From contig CAKSIG010000002.1 of assembly GCA_934463035.1 (NCBI GenBank), positions 1 to 64,000 on the forward strand: DNA of 64,000 nucleotides. The letters run 5' to 3'. The notes below the pieces were generated by a model. It was not told where the DNA came from and made no database searches. It worked only from the letters and a program-made list of their open reading frames with translations. Origin of the DNA: an uncultured Eubacteriales bacterium (lineage in GTDB: Bacteria > Bacillota > Clostridia > Oscillospirales > Acutalibacteraceae). The position numbers were made by a program, and so were the translations under genes. Below, piece by piece: positions 43,411-51,705 of this stretch. The stretch's first letter is position 1, and each line of letters opens with the position of its first letter.

Positions 43411-46400
43411 TTAATACGGACCTAACCACCCTGAATCGTCGGAGCTGTCCGTTGAACTTGTGTCCGAACCCGTATCCGAACCTGTTGATGAGCTTACGTC
43501 TGAACTCGTATCGGAACTCGTATCGGAACTTGTGTCGGAACTTGTATCCGAGCTTGTATCAGAACTCATGTCTGAGCTTACGTCCGAACTCACATCGGAG
43601 CTATCCTCGGAGCTTTCGCCCGAGCTTGTAGTTTCGCCGATATTTGCCTCGCCTAAAAGATAACGTCTTATAAGCAGAGAATCGGTCATAGTAACCTTAC
43701 CGTCACAGTTGGTATCGGCACGTTTAAGCTGTTCATCATCAAGCTCGATCTCACCTATTAAATAATACTTAATAATCGTCGCGTCCTTGATGGTCACCTT
43801 GCCGTCCATATTGACGTCGCCGAGAATAAAGTTCTCAGAAACCTCGTCCCCGCACTTATACATAACAAGCTGAGCATAACCGTAGCTGTTTTTGCTGCCG
43901 AGGAGAATATTATATGATCCCGACATAGGAATATCAACGTCTTCGGTAACAAGTCTTGAAATAACAGTGCTTTGCATATTTACGTCGTTATTACCGCTTG
44001 TTATTACAACGCCGTAAATCGACTTCTTTATGGTATTATTGTCAATTATAGTATCGAGCATACATTTTCCGTTAGGAGCCATAAGCTGTATGCAGGCATT
44101 GTCTTCAAGCAGATTGTTTCTGACGACAACCGCCGTTGACGTATTTGCAAAACCGTGAGCATAAAGCCTGATATGCATATAATCGGTACCGTCGTTCTCG
44201 CCTGTTGCGTGGTAGAAGAAACCGTCGTAATAGTGACTGTTTACAATTGAGTTGTACCAGTTCGGGCTGTCGCCGTACGCCCACATACCCGTACCTTCGG
44301 ACTGATGTATTTTATTTGAGTCATACACAGCCCCGACGAGGGTGCCGTATGTACCGAAGTTTGAACCTATTGAAACATCATTTCCTACGAAACACATATT
44401 GTAACGTGTAACATGGAAAACGACCCTTGAATTGCGGTTGGGTTCAACAACAAACGGTGAATCTATTACAACATAATTGCCGTAGCTTCTTACTATGCGG
44501 CGAACCTGACAGGCTCCCTGACCCTGAATAACGTAAAGACTGTTGCCGACCCAGAAATTGTCGCCCCAACTCTGTCCCGTTGTTACCTGATAGGTCGTGT
44601 CGGTTATCTTACGTATAATTCCTCCGCGGTTTTCACCGTAAGGCGGCGTGCCGTCGGTTGTGTATATTTCGCGGTTATTTGTAAGAATCATTCCGAAGGT
44701 GTTATCAGCGGCATAGAATCCGTCGCCGCCGACGCCGAAGCACATACGCTTGGTATAGTTGCCCTCAATAATCGTCTTGTTGGTCTTAAATGACACGTAT
44801 GAACTGTTGGTTGAAATAAGCGAATTGTCGGTGCAGTTCAAATACAGATATTTGCCGCCGCGCAACGGGGTCTCAAAGAACATTATGTCATTATTCTGTA
44901 TTTTAATATTTACAGCGTCGGAGCCGAATTTTATGCCCCATGAATCCTGTGTAGCTTCTGCCCAAACCATTGATTTAAGCTCGGTATAGCTTACAAGATT
45001 CTGACCGCCTGTACCCTCGGTCGGAGTACCGCCCATAGGGCTCTGCTGAATACGGATATTGTGGATATTGATATTCTCAGCCTTGCACGAAGCACCGATA
45101 AAGTTACCTGTGCGCTGACCGTAGAAGCTGATATCCGATATTTCAACATTTTTAACAGTACATATCATATGCTCGGGCAATTCGCCGAATTGGTATCTGT
45201 AAGGCGAGAACAAAATATTTGTGCGTTCAATGCTTTCGCCTTTCAAATGAACGTTATCGGGAATAGCAATCGCCCAAACAAGCGTATATGTACCGGCAGG
45301 AACGTATACCGTACCGCCGCCGTTGTTTGCCGCCGCTTCAAGCGCCGCAACAAAAGCAGGAGTGTCGTTTCCGTCTATTTCTGTGCTTGCACCGTAGTCA
45401 AGCACGTTGAAAACTTCTTCGGGGCGTTCCTCAGTCCACGAGGAGCCTATTGTGACCTTGAAAGGCTTGCTCCAACACGAATTGTTTCCGTGGCCGTTAT
45501 AAACAGTCACCTCATAATCGCCCTTCGGGACGTTTGCAGGTATTGAAGCCGTAAGCGAATACTGGCTTTCAACCGATTTTACGGGCAGATCGTAAACAGC
45601 GCCCGAAGCGGATCTTAACTGAACCTTTAAGTTCATTGCGGCAACCTTATCCGCGTCGTAAACGCGCTCGTCGCTCGTTGTATCAACCGCGATATGCTTG
45701 CCTAAAATACGCAAGCTGCCGCCCGCCGTTGAAACGCCGCCCTCGTCGCCCAAGGTATAATCTATACGCGGGAGATTTATATACGCGTAAACGGGATCGG
45801 CGGTAGTATTCCTCGGGGTTACCTTTACGACGTATATTCCGTCTTCAAAATCGGACGGTATCTCAAACTTAAAGCAATTGTCGCTTTGCTGAATATACTC
45901 AACCGTTCTAACGTCGCCGCTGAAATACAGCGCGGGGTCTACGGGCTGTGAATATGCGGCGGTACTTGCCTTTTCGTCGAAATAGTTTTGCAGTACGTAC
46001 CCTGCCTGATCGGTGCTGTCCGCCGCTCTTACAATTTCGAGCTTGGCGCCCGTATTACCGAGATTTTCACCGTAAAGCATAGTAACGTCGCCGGGTTTGA
46101 TATGAGTGTTTGAAGTGTAGTAAACAACGGGTTGCGTTATTTCTACGTCTTCGTCCCAATCGCCCTTGGTGAACTCCACGTTTATATCGTCGTACCATAC
46201 CTTACCCGCGGCATTAAACTGCCAGCCGTTAGGAGAAGCAAGTACAAGTCTTCCTTTCGGAGACAGCATATTTGCCATTATAGTAACGGGGTTTTTAGGA
46301 TCGGAATCGGCAGTAAGATTGATAGCCGCCTTTAACGTTACGGGGTTGTATTCGATCTCTACGGTTACCCAATCCTTGAAATCGAAGGAGGGACTTAAAT

Positions 46401-48798
46401 TTCGTCCGCCGTCACCGTTTGTAACGCCGTCAACACGGGTGGAGAAATTATAGCAATAATACTCCTCGTAATCGCGGTAAAAGTAAATACGCGAATAGTT
46501 GTTTTCATCAATGTAACTTACATATATTGAAGTACCGCGGAAAGCGCTTATAGAATCATCAAATTTGATACGGTAGCTTACCTTTGTCATAGTAGCCATT
46601 TGAGGCCATAAAAAGTCTCTGGTTCTATAATAACTGCTTTTGCCCGCAATTTCAAGTATATGGTTTGACTTATTCTCAGGATCTTCTATAACATTAAAGC
46701 TGTCGTCGTTTGAAATAAAACCGTTTGAGGCAGCGCCGTTTTTGTTACGCCACTTCGCGTCTGCGTATTCTCCCTCGAAATCCTCGTGGAAGCCGTCGGC
46801 AATCGTTGCCTGACCTACGCCGAGTTTTTGCATAAGGTCAAGGTCCTGTATACGTTCTACCAGCTTTGTTAAACTCTGCTTTTCCTTTTCGAGCAGGAGC
46901 TGCGCGTCATACGGCAGAGCTTCAAACTCGGCATTAGCGGAATCTATAAGTTCCTTGTCGGCAAGGGTAAGAGAATTTACGTTACGGCTTAAAACCGCAG
47001 ACCATTTCTCGATATATTCCTGAGCAAGGGTACTTGCCGCCGCAGAAAACTTTACGTTTACGTCATCAACATAGAAATTATTGTGGCCTACCCCGGCGAA
47101 AGCAAACCTTTCGGAATTAAGCACGACCTGCGGTTCGCTGACCTCGGTTTTAAGATCGGTCTTCTTAAAGCATTTTCCGTTCTGCTCTATGGTAAACTCG
47201 GTCTTAACCTGATTTTCATCGGTAAGCGTGAAAACGACCTTTGAAGATGAATAAGTAAATTTGAAATCAAGCCATTCGGCGCTTTCAGCCGCGTTATCGG
47301 TTCCTATGTATTCCTTGTATATTACAGCCGAGCCCTTTGAATCACAATATCCGTCGGCTTTGAAATACGTGCGGCAGCACCATTTGCCGTTTTCGCGGAT
47401 AAGGTCCAAACGTTTGTAATTGTTTTCGTCCTTATAGTAATACAAGAGCGAAATGGGTGCGCCCCAATGAACTGCCCCCGTAGAAAATATCTTTCCCGAA
47501 AGTTCCGAGAAGCTACCCGTCTTAGTCCAATAATTCGGGTGCAGACGGTAATACGGGGCAACCGAGGAACCGTTGTTTGAAGAAACTCTGAAAACGGTAT
47601 TGCTCGTGTTCAGACCGCTTACGTGCGGATTTTCGGTAAAGCCCCAAGGATTGACCTTTTGCTCGTTATCAGCCGACCAATATTTTGCGTCGTCCGCATT
47701 TTCAAAATCAAAGAATATTGGGTCAAGATCGTCGATCAATGGGCGTTTGGGAATTTCTTGCAGATATATCGCTTTTTTAAGCACGTTAAGCAGCGATATA
47801 TCGTCGCCCGCAAAGCTCCTTTGATTTTCGGTGAGCTTGTTGAATTCGGTTATTGCTTCCTCAACTCGCGCCTTGTCGGACAGCTTTACGGTGTCTGCGG
47901 TGAGAGAAAGAACATCGGAATACTCTTCACTTAACAGTTTTGCAATGAGAGAATCGGAATCTTCACTCTCTGTCACGCAACGCAGTACGAAATTATCAAT
48001 ATAACCTGCTCTATTATTGTTGCCCATTTGAGCAATAGCAAAGCCGTCTTTGCGCATATCGAAGGCATCAAATACAGCCGCCTTGCGTTCCGCGTCGTTA
48101 AGCACGGTTGACCCGCCTACACGGTAAGCCATAGTATATCCGCTGCTCGGAGTGCTGAAAGCGGTATATTCATCGCTCTCACCCGCCCTTGTGAGTTTAA
48201 TTCTGAAAGTCTGCGATGACTCCAAAATAAATTCAAGCGTTATCCACTCATCACCATCGTTTTTGGCGATCATTTTTTGACCGTTGAAAACAGGATCTAC
48301 CCAACAGGAAATAGCCTGAGACTTTGATGAATTCTTGGTAACGGCTATTCCCTCGGTCATACACAGCGAAAGAGCCTGATATTTACTTTCTTCATTTTTA
48401 TAGAATTGCAGCGCTTTCCAATTGTTTGCGTCCTTATACCAATACACAAGTGAAAAACGGTTTGCGCTGTTGGTATTTTTTAGATTCATATCTGTCTTAA
48501 AGTAAACCTTCTGCCCCGAATTTTTCCATTCGGAAGACTTGGGCGAATAAAACGCGCTCGCGCCCGACGGTACGGTAAGATAACGTCCGTTTTCATCGCC
48601 GTCGGTATTTAGCTCCTCGCCGTCTGACGGCGTGCCGCTTTTAAGCTCCCATTTAAGACCCGATTCAAAATCATCGCTGAAACCTACGCCCTCTGCCGAA
48701 ACGGGAGAATTGGCGAGAGTTACAGCCGACAGACAGGCAATTAAGACGGTGATACTAAGTAAAACCGAAATTACCCTTTGTCCGTTTATTGATTTCAT
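43411..48798 (-). CDS. Giant secreted dockerin protein with pectate-lyase-type beta-helix and C-terminal WLGPY
   Basis: A 1795-residue secreted protein. Order seen: signal peptide (1-36); three beta-sandwich modules each starting near F.DDFE/FFDFEN/FHEDFE (about 38-285, 365-600, 680-900); short helical linkers between them; two IPT/TIG-like modules (about 905-1125); a pectate_lyase_3-type right-handed beta-helix beginning NVLDYGASTEIDGNDTPAF (about 1140-1640); a dockerin with two calcium loops (DVNMDGKVTIKD and DTNCDGKVTMTD); a ~70-residue Ser/Asp/Thr tail; and the terminal WLGPY. It probably binds and cleaves or rearranges an extracellular polysaccharide. The dockerin, not at the extreme C-terminus as usual, could pair with the membrane-anchored cohesin-like protein encoded upstream. 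Catalytic residues of the helix are not certain. Confidence 0.88.
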   Translation of the reverse strand: MKSINGQRVISVLLSITVLIACLSAVTLANSPVSAEGVGFSDDFESGLKWELKSGTPSDGEELNTDGDENGRYLTVPSGASAFYSPKSSEWKNSGQKVYFKTDMNLKNTNSANRFSLVYWYKDANNWKALQFYKNEESKYQALSLCMTEGIAVTKNSSKSQAISCWVDPVFNGQKMIAKNDGDEWITLEFILESSQTFRIKLTRAGESDEYTAFSTPSSGYTMAYRVGGSTVLNDAERKAAVFDAFDMRKDGFAIAQMGNNNRAGYIDNFVLRCVTESEDSDSLIAKLLSEEYSDVLSLTADTVKLSDKARVEEAITEFNKLTENQRSFAGDDISLLNVLKKAIYLQEIPKRPLIDDLDPIFFDFENADDAKYWSADNEQKVNPWGFTENPHVSGLNTSNTVFRVSSNNGSSVAPYYRLHPNYWTKTGSFSELSGKIFSTGAVHWGAPISLLYYYKDENNYKRLDLIRENGKWCCRTYFKADGYCDSKGSAVIYKEYIGTDNAAESAEWLDFKFTYSSSKVVFTLTDENQVKTEFTIEQNGKCFKKTDLKTEVSEPQVVLNSERFAFAGVGHNNFYVDDVNVKFSAAASTLAQEYIEKWSAVLSRNVNSLTLADKELIDSANAEFEALPYDAQLLLEKEKQSLTKLVERIQDLDLMQKLGVGQATIADGFHEDFEGEYADAKWRNKNGAASNGFISNDDSFNVIEDPENKSNHILEIAGKSSYYRTRDFLWPQMATMTKVSYRIKFDDSISAFRGTSIYVSYIDENNYSRIYFYRDYEEYYCYNFSTRVDGVTNGDGGRNLSPSFDFKDWVTVEIEYNPVTLKAAINLTADSDPKNPVTIMANMLSPKGRLVLASPNGWQFNAAGKVWYDDINVEFTKGDWDEDVEITQPVVYYTSNTHIKPGDVTMLYGENLGNTGAKLEIVRAADSTDQAGYVLQNYFDEKASTAAYSQPVDPALYFSGDVRTVEYIQQSDNCFKFEIPSDFEDGIYVVKVTPRNTTADPVYAYINLPRIDYTLGDEGGVSTAGGSLRILGKHIAVDTTSDERVYDADKVAAMNLKVQLRSASGAVYDLPVKSVESQYSLTASIPANVPKGDYEVTVYNGHGNNSCWSKPFKVTIGSSWTEERPEEVFNVLDYGASTEIDGNDTPAFVAALEAAANNGGGTVYVPAGTYTLVWAIAIPDNVHLKGESIERTNILFSPYRYQFGELPEHMICTVKNVEISDISFYGQRTGNFIGASCKAENINIHNIRIQQSPMGGTPTEGTGGQNLVSYTELKSMVWAEATQDSWGIKFGSDAVNIKIQNNDIMFFETPLRGGKYLYLNCTDNSLISTNSSYVSFKTNKTIIEGNYTKRMCFGVGGDGFYAADNTFGMILTNNREIYTTDGTPPYGENRGGIIRKITDTTYQVTTGQSWGDNFWVGNSLYVIQGQGACQVRRIVRSYGNYVVIDSPFVVEPNRNSRVVFHVTRYNMCFVGNDVSIGSNFGTYGTLVGAVYDSNKIHQSEGTGMWAYGDSPNWYNSIVNSHYYDGFFYHATGENDGTDYMHIRLYAHGFANTSTAVVVRNNLLEDNACIQLMAPNGKCMLDTIIDNNTIKKSIYGVVITSGNNDVNMQSTVISRLVTEDVDIPMSGSYNILLGSKNSYGYAQLVMYKCGDEVSENFILGDVNMDGKVTIKDATIIKYYLIGEIELDDEQLKRADTNCDGKVTMTDSLLIRRYLLGEANIGETTSSGESSEDSSDVSSDVSSDMSSDTSSDTSSDTSSDTSSDTSSDVSSSTGSDTGSDTSSTDSSDDSGWLGPY
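43446..43625. repeat. 12-bp degenerate repeats encoding the SSDT/SSDV tail
   Basis: About a dozen imperfect 12-base units on the minus strand encode SSD(T/V/M) repeats between the dockerin and the C-terminal pentapeptide. Typical of a flexible surface linker; copy number is likely variable. Confidence 0.85.
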
Positions 48799-48826
48799 TC
48801 AGGCACCGCTCCTTTCTTTTGTGGTG

Positions 48827-48849
48827 GCTCCGCCGAGAAACGGCGGAGC
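48827..48849. other. Hairpin between the small lipoprotein and the dockerin gene
   Basis: Perfect nine-base stem GCTCCGCCG / CGGCGGAGC, five-base loop, without a T tract. Likely an mRNA processing or stability element that separates expression of the two genes that both end in WLGPY. Confidence 0.55.
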
Positions 48850-48858
48850 AAATATGTT

Positions 48859-49266
48859 TTAATAGGGTCCAAGCCACTCGCCCGAAGATGTTTCACTGCT
48901 CTGTGAGCCTGAGTCTTTACTCTCGCTCGGACTTGAATTTCCTGAACCGTTGTCGATTTCAACCCCGACAGACGTATCTGACGGAAGATCGGAACCGCCG
49001 TTTGAAGGCTTGGTGCCTTTCGTTTTGTCAGTTTTGTTTGTTTTATTTTCCGTATTGCTTTTTTCGGAGGCACCGCTTTCCTGCTTTTCTTCGCTTGAAG
49101 AATTTTCGGCGTATTCCGACGTAACGCTGCTGACTGACGACGTGTTTTTCTTATCCGCCGCCTTATCCTTGCCGCACGCACAGAGCGATACGGCAAAGAG
49201 CAGCCCTAACAATACAGCTATTGTTTTATTCCCAACCGAGGTCTTTATCGTCTTCATAATCTGCAA
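48859..49266 (-). CDS. Small low-complexity lipoprotein ending in WLGPY
   Basis: A 135-residue protein with a signal peptide and lipobox LCAC (cysteine near 31), then an almost entirely Ser/Lys/Glu/Asn/Thr/Gly stretch with no folded domain, ending GEWLGPY. The terminal pentapeptide is shared with the next, giant dockerin protein, but codons differ at leucine, glycine and proline. It would place this tag on a flexible, lipid-anchored stalk. Start is TTG 49266, six bases after GGGAG; ATG 49257 is an alternative with a long spacing. It overlaps the preceding 44-codon ORF. Confidence 0.75.
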   Translation of the reverse strand: MQIMKTIKTSVGNKTIAVLLGLLFAVSLCACGKDKAADKKNTSSVSSVTSEYAENSSSEEKQESGASEKSNTENKTNKTDKTKGTKPSNGGSDLPSDTSVGVEIDNGSGNSSPSESKDSGSQSSETSSGEWLGPY

Positions 49267-49360
49267 TTATATCTCCCGACAAATCAGCCATTAATGCGTC
49301 TTTGGGTTGTCTTTCGGAAAAAATCAAGCTCGGTGAAGTATATTTTTTAAGTTCTTTCAT
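49226..49360 (-). CDS. Uncharacterised 44-residue peptide
   Basis: Not called by a length-limited ORF search. The ATG (49358-49360) overlaps the stop of the 776-residue protein as TAATG, and GGAGG lies nine bases before it inside that gene's last codons, a strong ribosome site. The peptide begins MKELKKYTSPSLIF, contains the segment PKDALMADLSGD and ends in an acidic DYEDDKDLGWE. The KYTSP...D.L..S layout recalls short Firmicutes peptides I know only by pattern, some near peptide-modifying enzymes; none is present here. It overlaps the following lipoprotein start by about 40 bases. Role unknown; a leader controlling the downstream gene, or a small surface or signalling peptide, are both possible. 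Confidence 0.65.
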   Translation of the reverse strand: MKELKKYTSPSLIFSERQPKDALMADLSGDIIADYEDDKDLGWE

Positions 49361-51690
49361 TACTTATTACCTCCGAGTTTACCGGCATCTTTAAGTGCTT
49401 TTATAGCGTCGTCATATACATCGCCTGTATATCCCGCAATGTCATTTGCGGCGGCAAAAACAACGTATTCAAGCGAACGGCTCATTTTGGCATTGTCCGC
49501 GTCGGCGTATGCGTATCTGTAAGCGCCTTCGGGATCGCCCGCCTTGGTATACTTAATGTATGTACGGCAGACAAAATCGCGATCCTTTTTAATTTTATCG
49601 TTTTCAATAACGTTTGAAAGCACGCCGTATATATTCTTAGGCATAGTGTCGGTTCTGCTTTCGGCTTTAAGCGCCTTTGCACCGTTTGCGTTCTTAAAGT
49701 CCACGCGTTCAATGGTAAGCTGTTCGCCGTCTTCCAGCTTGTCATACGGCATAAACAGCGCGCCTGCGGCAACTACCGTGCAGTCGGCTGCGCCGTAAAG
49801 CTCGTTAGCCGCAACGTTTTGCGCGCCGAAGCGTATGCCTGTTGGATCGTTGTCCCTGAGCCAAGCGCCGTTGGTCATTGCCATTGTGTAGGGTGAGCGG
49901 AATGTAACTTTAAAATCATCATAATAAGCGGCGCCTGCACGGTTAGGTCTTCCTATCGCAATACTGTTTACGTTTGTACTTCCGTTTGTTTTTACATTGT
50001 AGACCTTACTGCTCTGACCGTTGCTGTTTACAACCGTAACATCTACGCCCGTAGCGGTATAGGCCATATTGACGGTGTACCACTGTCCCTGCATTGTACC
50101 GATAGAATCGGTGGTTCCGTTGACCTTAATAGGATTACTCCACTGGTTATCACGCCATTTTGAATTTTCCGCGTCATATTGCTTAACATAGAATTGTAAG
50201 GGGGCTGTGGTACCATCCGAATAGAAAGCTAAAAAGTCTGTCTTGCTGATATCCGCGCTTTCATTGTAATTCAAATATATTTTTGTAACATTTCCGTTAT
50301 TTGAATGTACGGACGGATAGTACATTTTAAATGATACGGTATTAAGATAGTTTGTAGCGTGAGCGTCGGTAAACTTTATCTTATGTACCATTTCTATATT
50401 ACCGTCGGGATCGCTTGCAAGGCTTACAACGTTCGCAGAATTGTTTCCGCTGTCGGCACTTGGGTTTTCAACAACCGAAAGATACTGTCTGTTAGAAGTT
50501 GTTGTGCTTGCATAATCTGTTTTTAAGTCAATATGGCTGCTTGCGGGAAGACCGTCTTCAAAGTCTATGTTTATATCGTTTCCCATATATGCGCTTGCTT
50601 TTTTCTCAACGCCGAGCAAATCCTCGAGCTTTGCGCCCTCTGTTTCAAGAGCCTCCTTTGCCGTGTCGGAGAAAGCCGCATATATCGCATAAGCCTCTTT
50701 CACCCTTGCGATGGTTGCGGTATAATCAGCCGAACCTGTTTTGAAGGAGTTGTAAAGTCCGTCTGCGTCAAGTGTGAAAAGGTCGGCGTAATCGTTTTTG
50801 AAGTTGATCGCTTTTGCGGAATCAACATCAAGTGTTAAGGTAAGGTCGTCATAATAACCTACGTTGGTATCGTAATTAACGCCTGCTATTCCGAACAAAT
50901 CTTTGCGCAGATCGCAATCCGCAAAGTATGAAGTTGTGCTGACCTGACTTGCGGTTTTAATGTCATAAGCGTCGAAATTTGTTGTTATATTTGTATTTAC
51001 ATATTTTTCATCAGAATTATTTTCCTTATATAAGCTGAGTTCTATCTTATCCTTTGCGGCATAGGTAACGTCTAAACGCAACCAATCGGCTCTGTCGCCG
51101 ACAAGCATTTTTTTACCGCTGTATTTAAGATCTGCCCATTTAGCAAATACTGTTTCGGAGGTAGCACTCGCACTACCTGCCAAACCGCTCTTCATAGCAA
51201 CTATTCTTGTATCATAGGTATAATCTGCGCGTTCTGTTTCTTTACTGTCTGAAATCTTCAAATCCAAACCGAGCCAGTTAGTCTCGTCCTCATACCAGAG
51301 GATTATACGCTGCCAAGACATATTACCTGATGATTTAATTCCGCTGTTGTTAATACGAACGGACATTGACTTTTTAACATAATCGGTTTCCCAATGTTTA
51401 GGTGTGTAAATGTTGCTTTCGCCTTTTCCTATTTGGAAAACAAAATTTTGTGTACCGTCGATTTCTAATACTGTGTTCGGGGTGCCAATATCAGTCTCCG
51501 TAGCATTTTTGTCTGTCTTATTTTCTATAAACTGCTCATCGTCCGTATTAAAGTCGTAAGTAACAACGCCGTCCTCAGGGAGCGTAAGTCCATCGCCTAT
51601 TGGTCTGGCGTACGAGGGAATAGCAAATGCCGACACAGACATAGACACAAGCAGTGCGGCCGCTATTGCCTTGATTTTAGTTATTTTCAT
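49360..51690 (-). CDS. Secreted beta-sandwich protein (776 residues)
   Basis: Signal peptide at 1-28 (cleavage near SYA-RP). Two LamG/concanavalin-like beta-sandwich modules (about 35-290 and 390-620), with the pattern YYDDLTLTL / YYDDFKVTF ending each, joined by a helical linker of the A..AY..FS..AKEAL kind. The C-terminal domain (about 635-776) begins WLRDNDPTGIRFGA and is not one I can name. No catalytic motif is seen; polysaccharide binding is the likely role. Sits between the cohesin-region genes and the small lipoprotein, same strand, 15 bases after its upstream neighbour. Confidence 0.75.
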   Translation of the reverse strand: MKITKIKAIAAALLVSMSVSAFAIPSYARPIGDGLTLPEDGVVTYDFNTDDEQFIENKTDKNATETDIGTPNTVLEIDGTQNFVFQIGKGESNIYTPKHWETDYVKKSMSVRINNSGIKSSGNMSWQRIILWYEDETNWLGLDLKISDSKETERADYTYDTRIVAMKSGLAGSASATSETVFAKWADLKYSGKKMLVGDRADWLRLDVTYAAKDKIELSLYKENNSDEKYVNTNITTNFDAYDIKTASQVSTTSYFADCDLRKDLFGIAGVNYDTNVGYYDDLTLTLDVDSAKAINFKNDYADLFTLDADGLYNSFKTGSADYTATIARVKEAYAIYAAFSDTAKEALETEGAKLEDLLGVEKKASAYMGNDINIDFEDGLPASSHIDLKTDYASTTTSNRQYLSVVENPSADSGNNSANVVSLASDPDGNIEMVHKIKFTDAHATNYLNTVSFKMYYPSVHSNNGNVTKIYLNYNESADISKTDFLAFYSDGTTAPLQFYVKQYDAENSKWRDNQWSNPIKVNGTTDSIGTMQGQWYTVNMAYTATGVDVTVVNSNGQSSKVYNVKTNGSTNVNSIAIGRPNRAGAAYYDDFKVTFRSPYTMAMTNGAWLRDNDPTGIRFGAQNVAANELYGAADCTVVAAGALFMPYDKLEDGEQLTIERVDFKNANGAKALKAESRTDTMPKNIYGVLSNVIENDKIKKDRDFVCRTYIKYTKAGDPEGAYRYAYADADNAKMSRSLEYVVFAAANDIAGYTGDVYDDAIKALKDAGKLGGNK

Positions 51691-51705
51691 TTGTGTTTCC
51701 TCCTC

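Noticed and set aside
43460..43663. Plus-strand ORF rich in SELVSELV repeats
   Set aside because: It is the antisense shadow of the SSDT repeat tail of the dockerin gene; no ribosome site or promoter on the plus strand.
48827..48849. Rho-independent terminator before the dockerin gene
   Set aside because: The stem is strong but no T tract follows on the minus strand and the next gene follows at once; a processing element is more likely.
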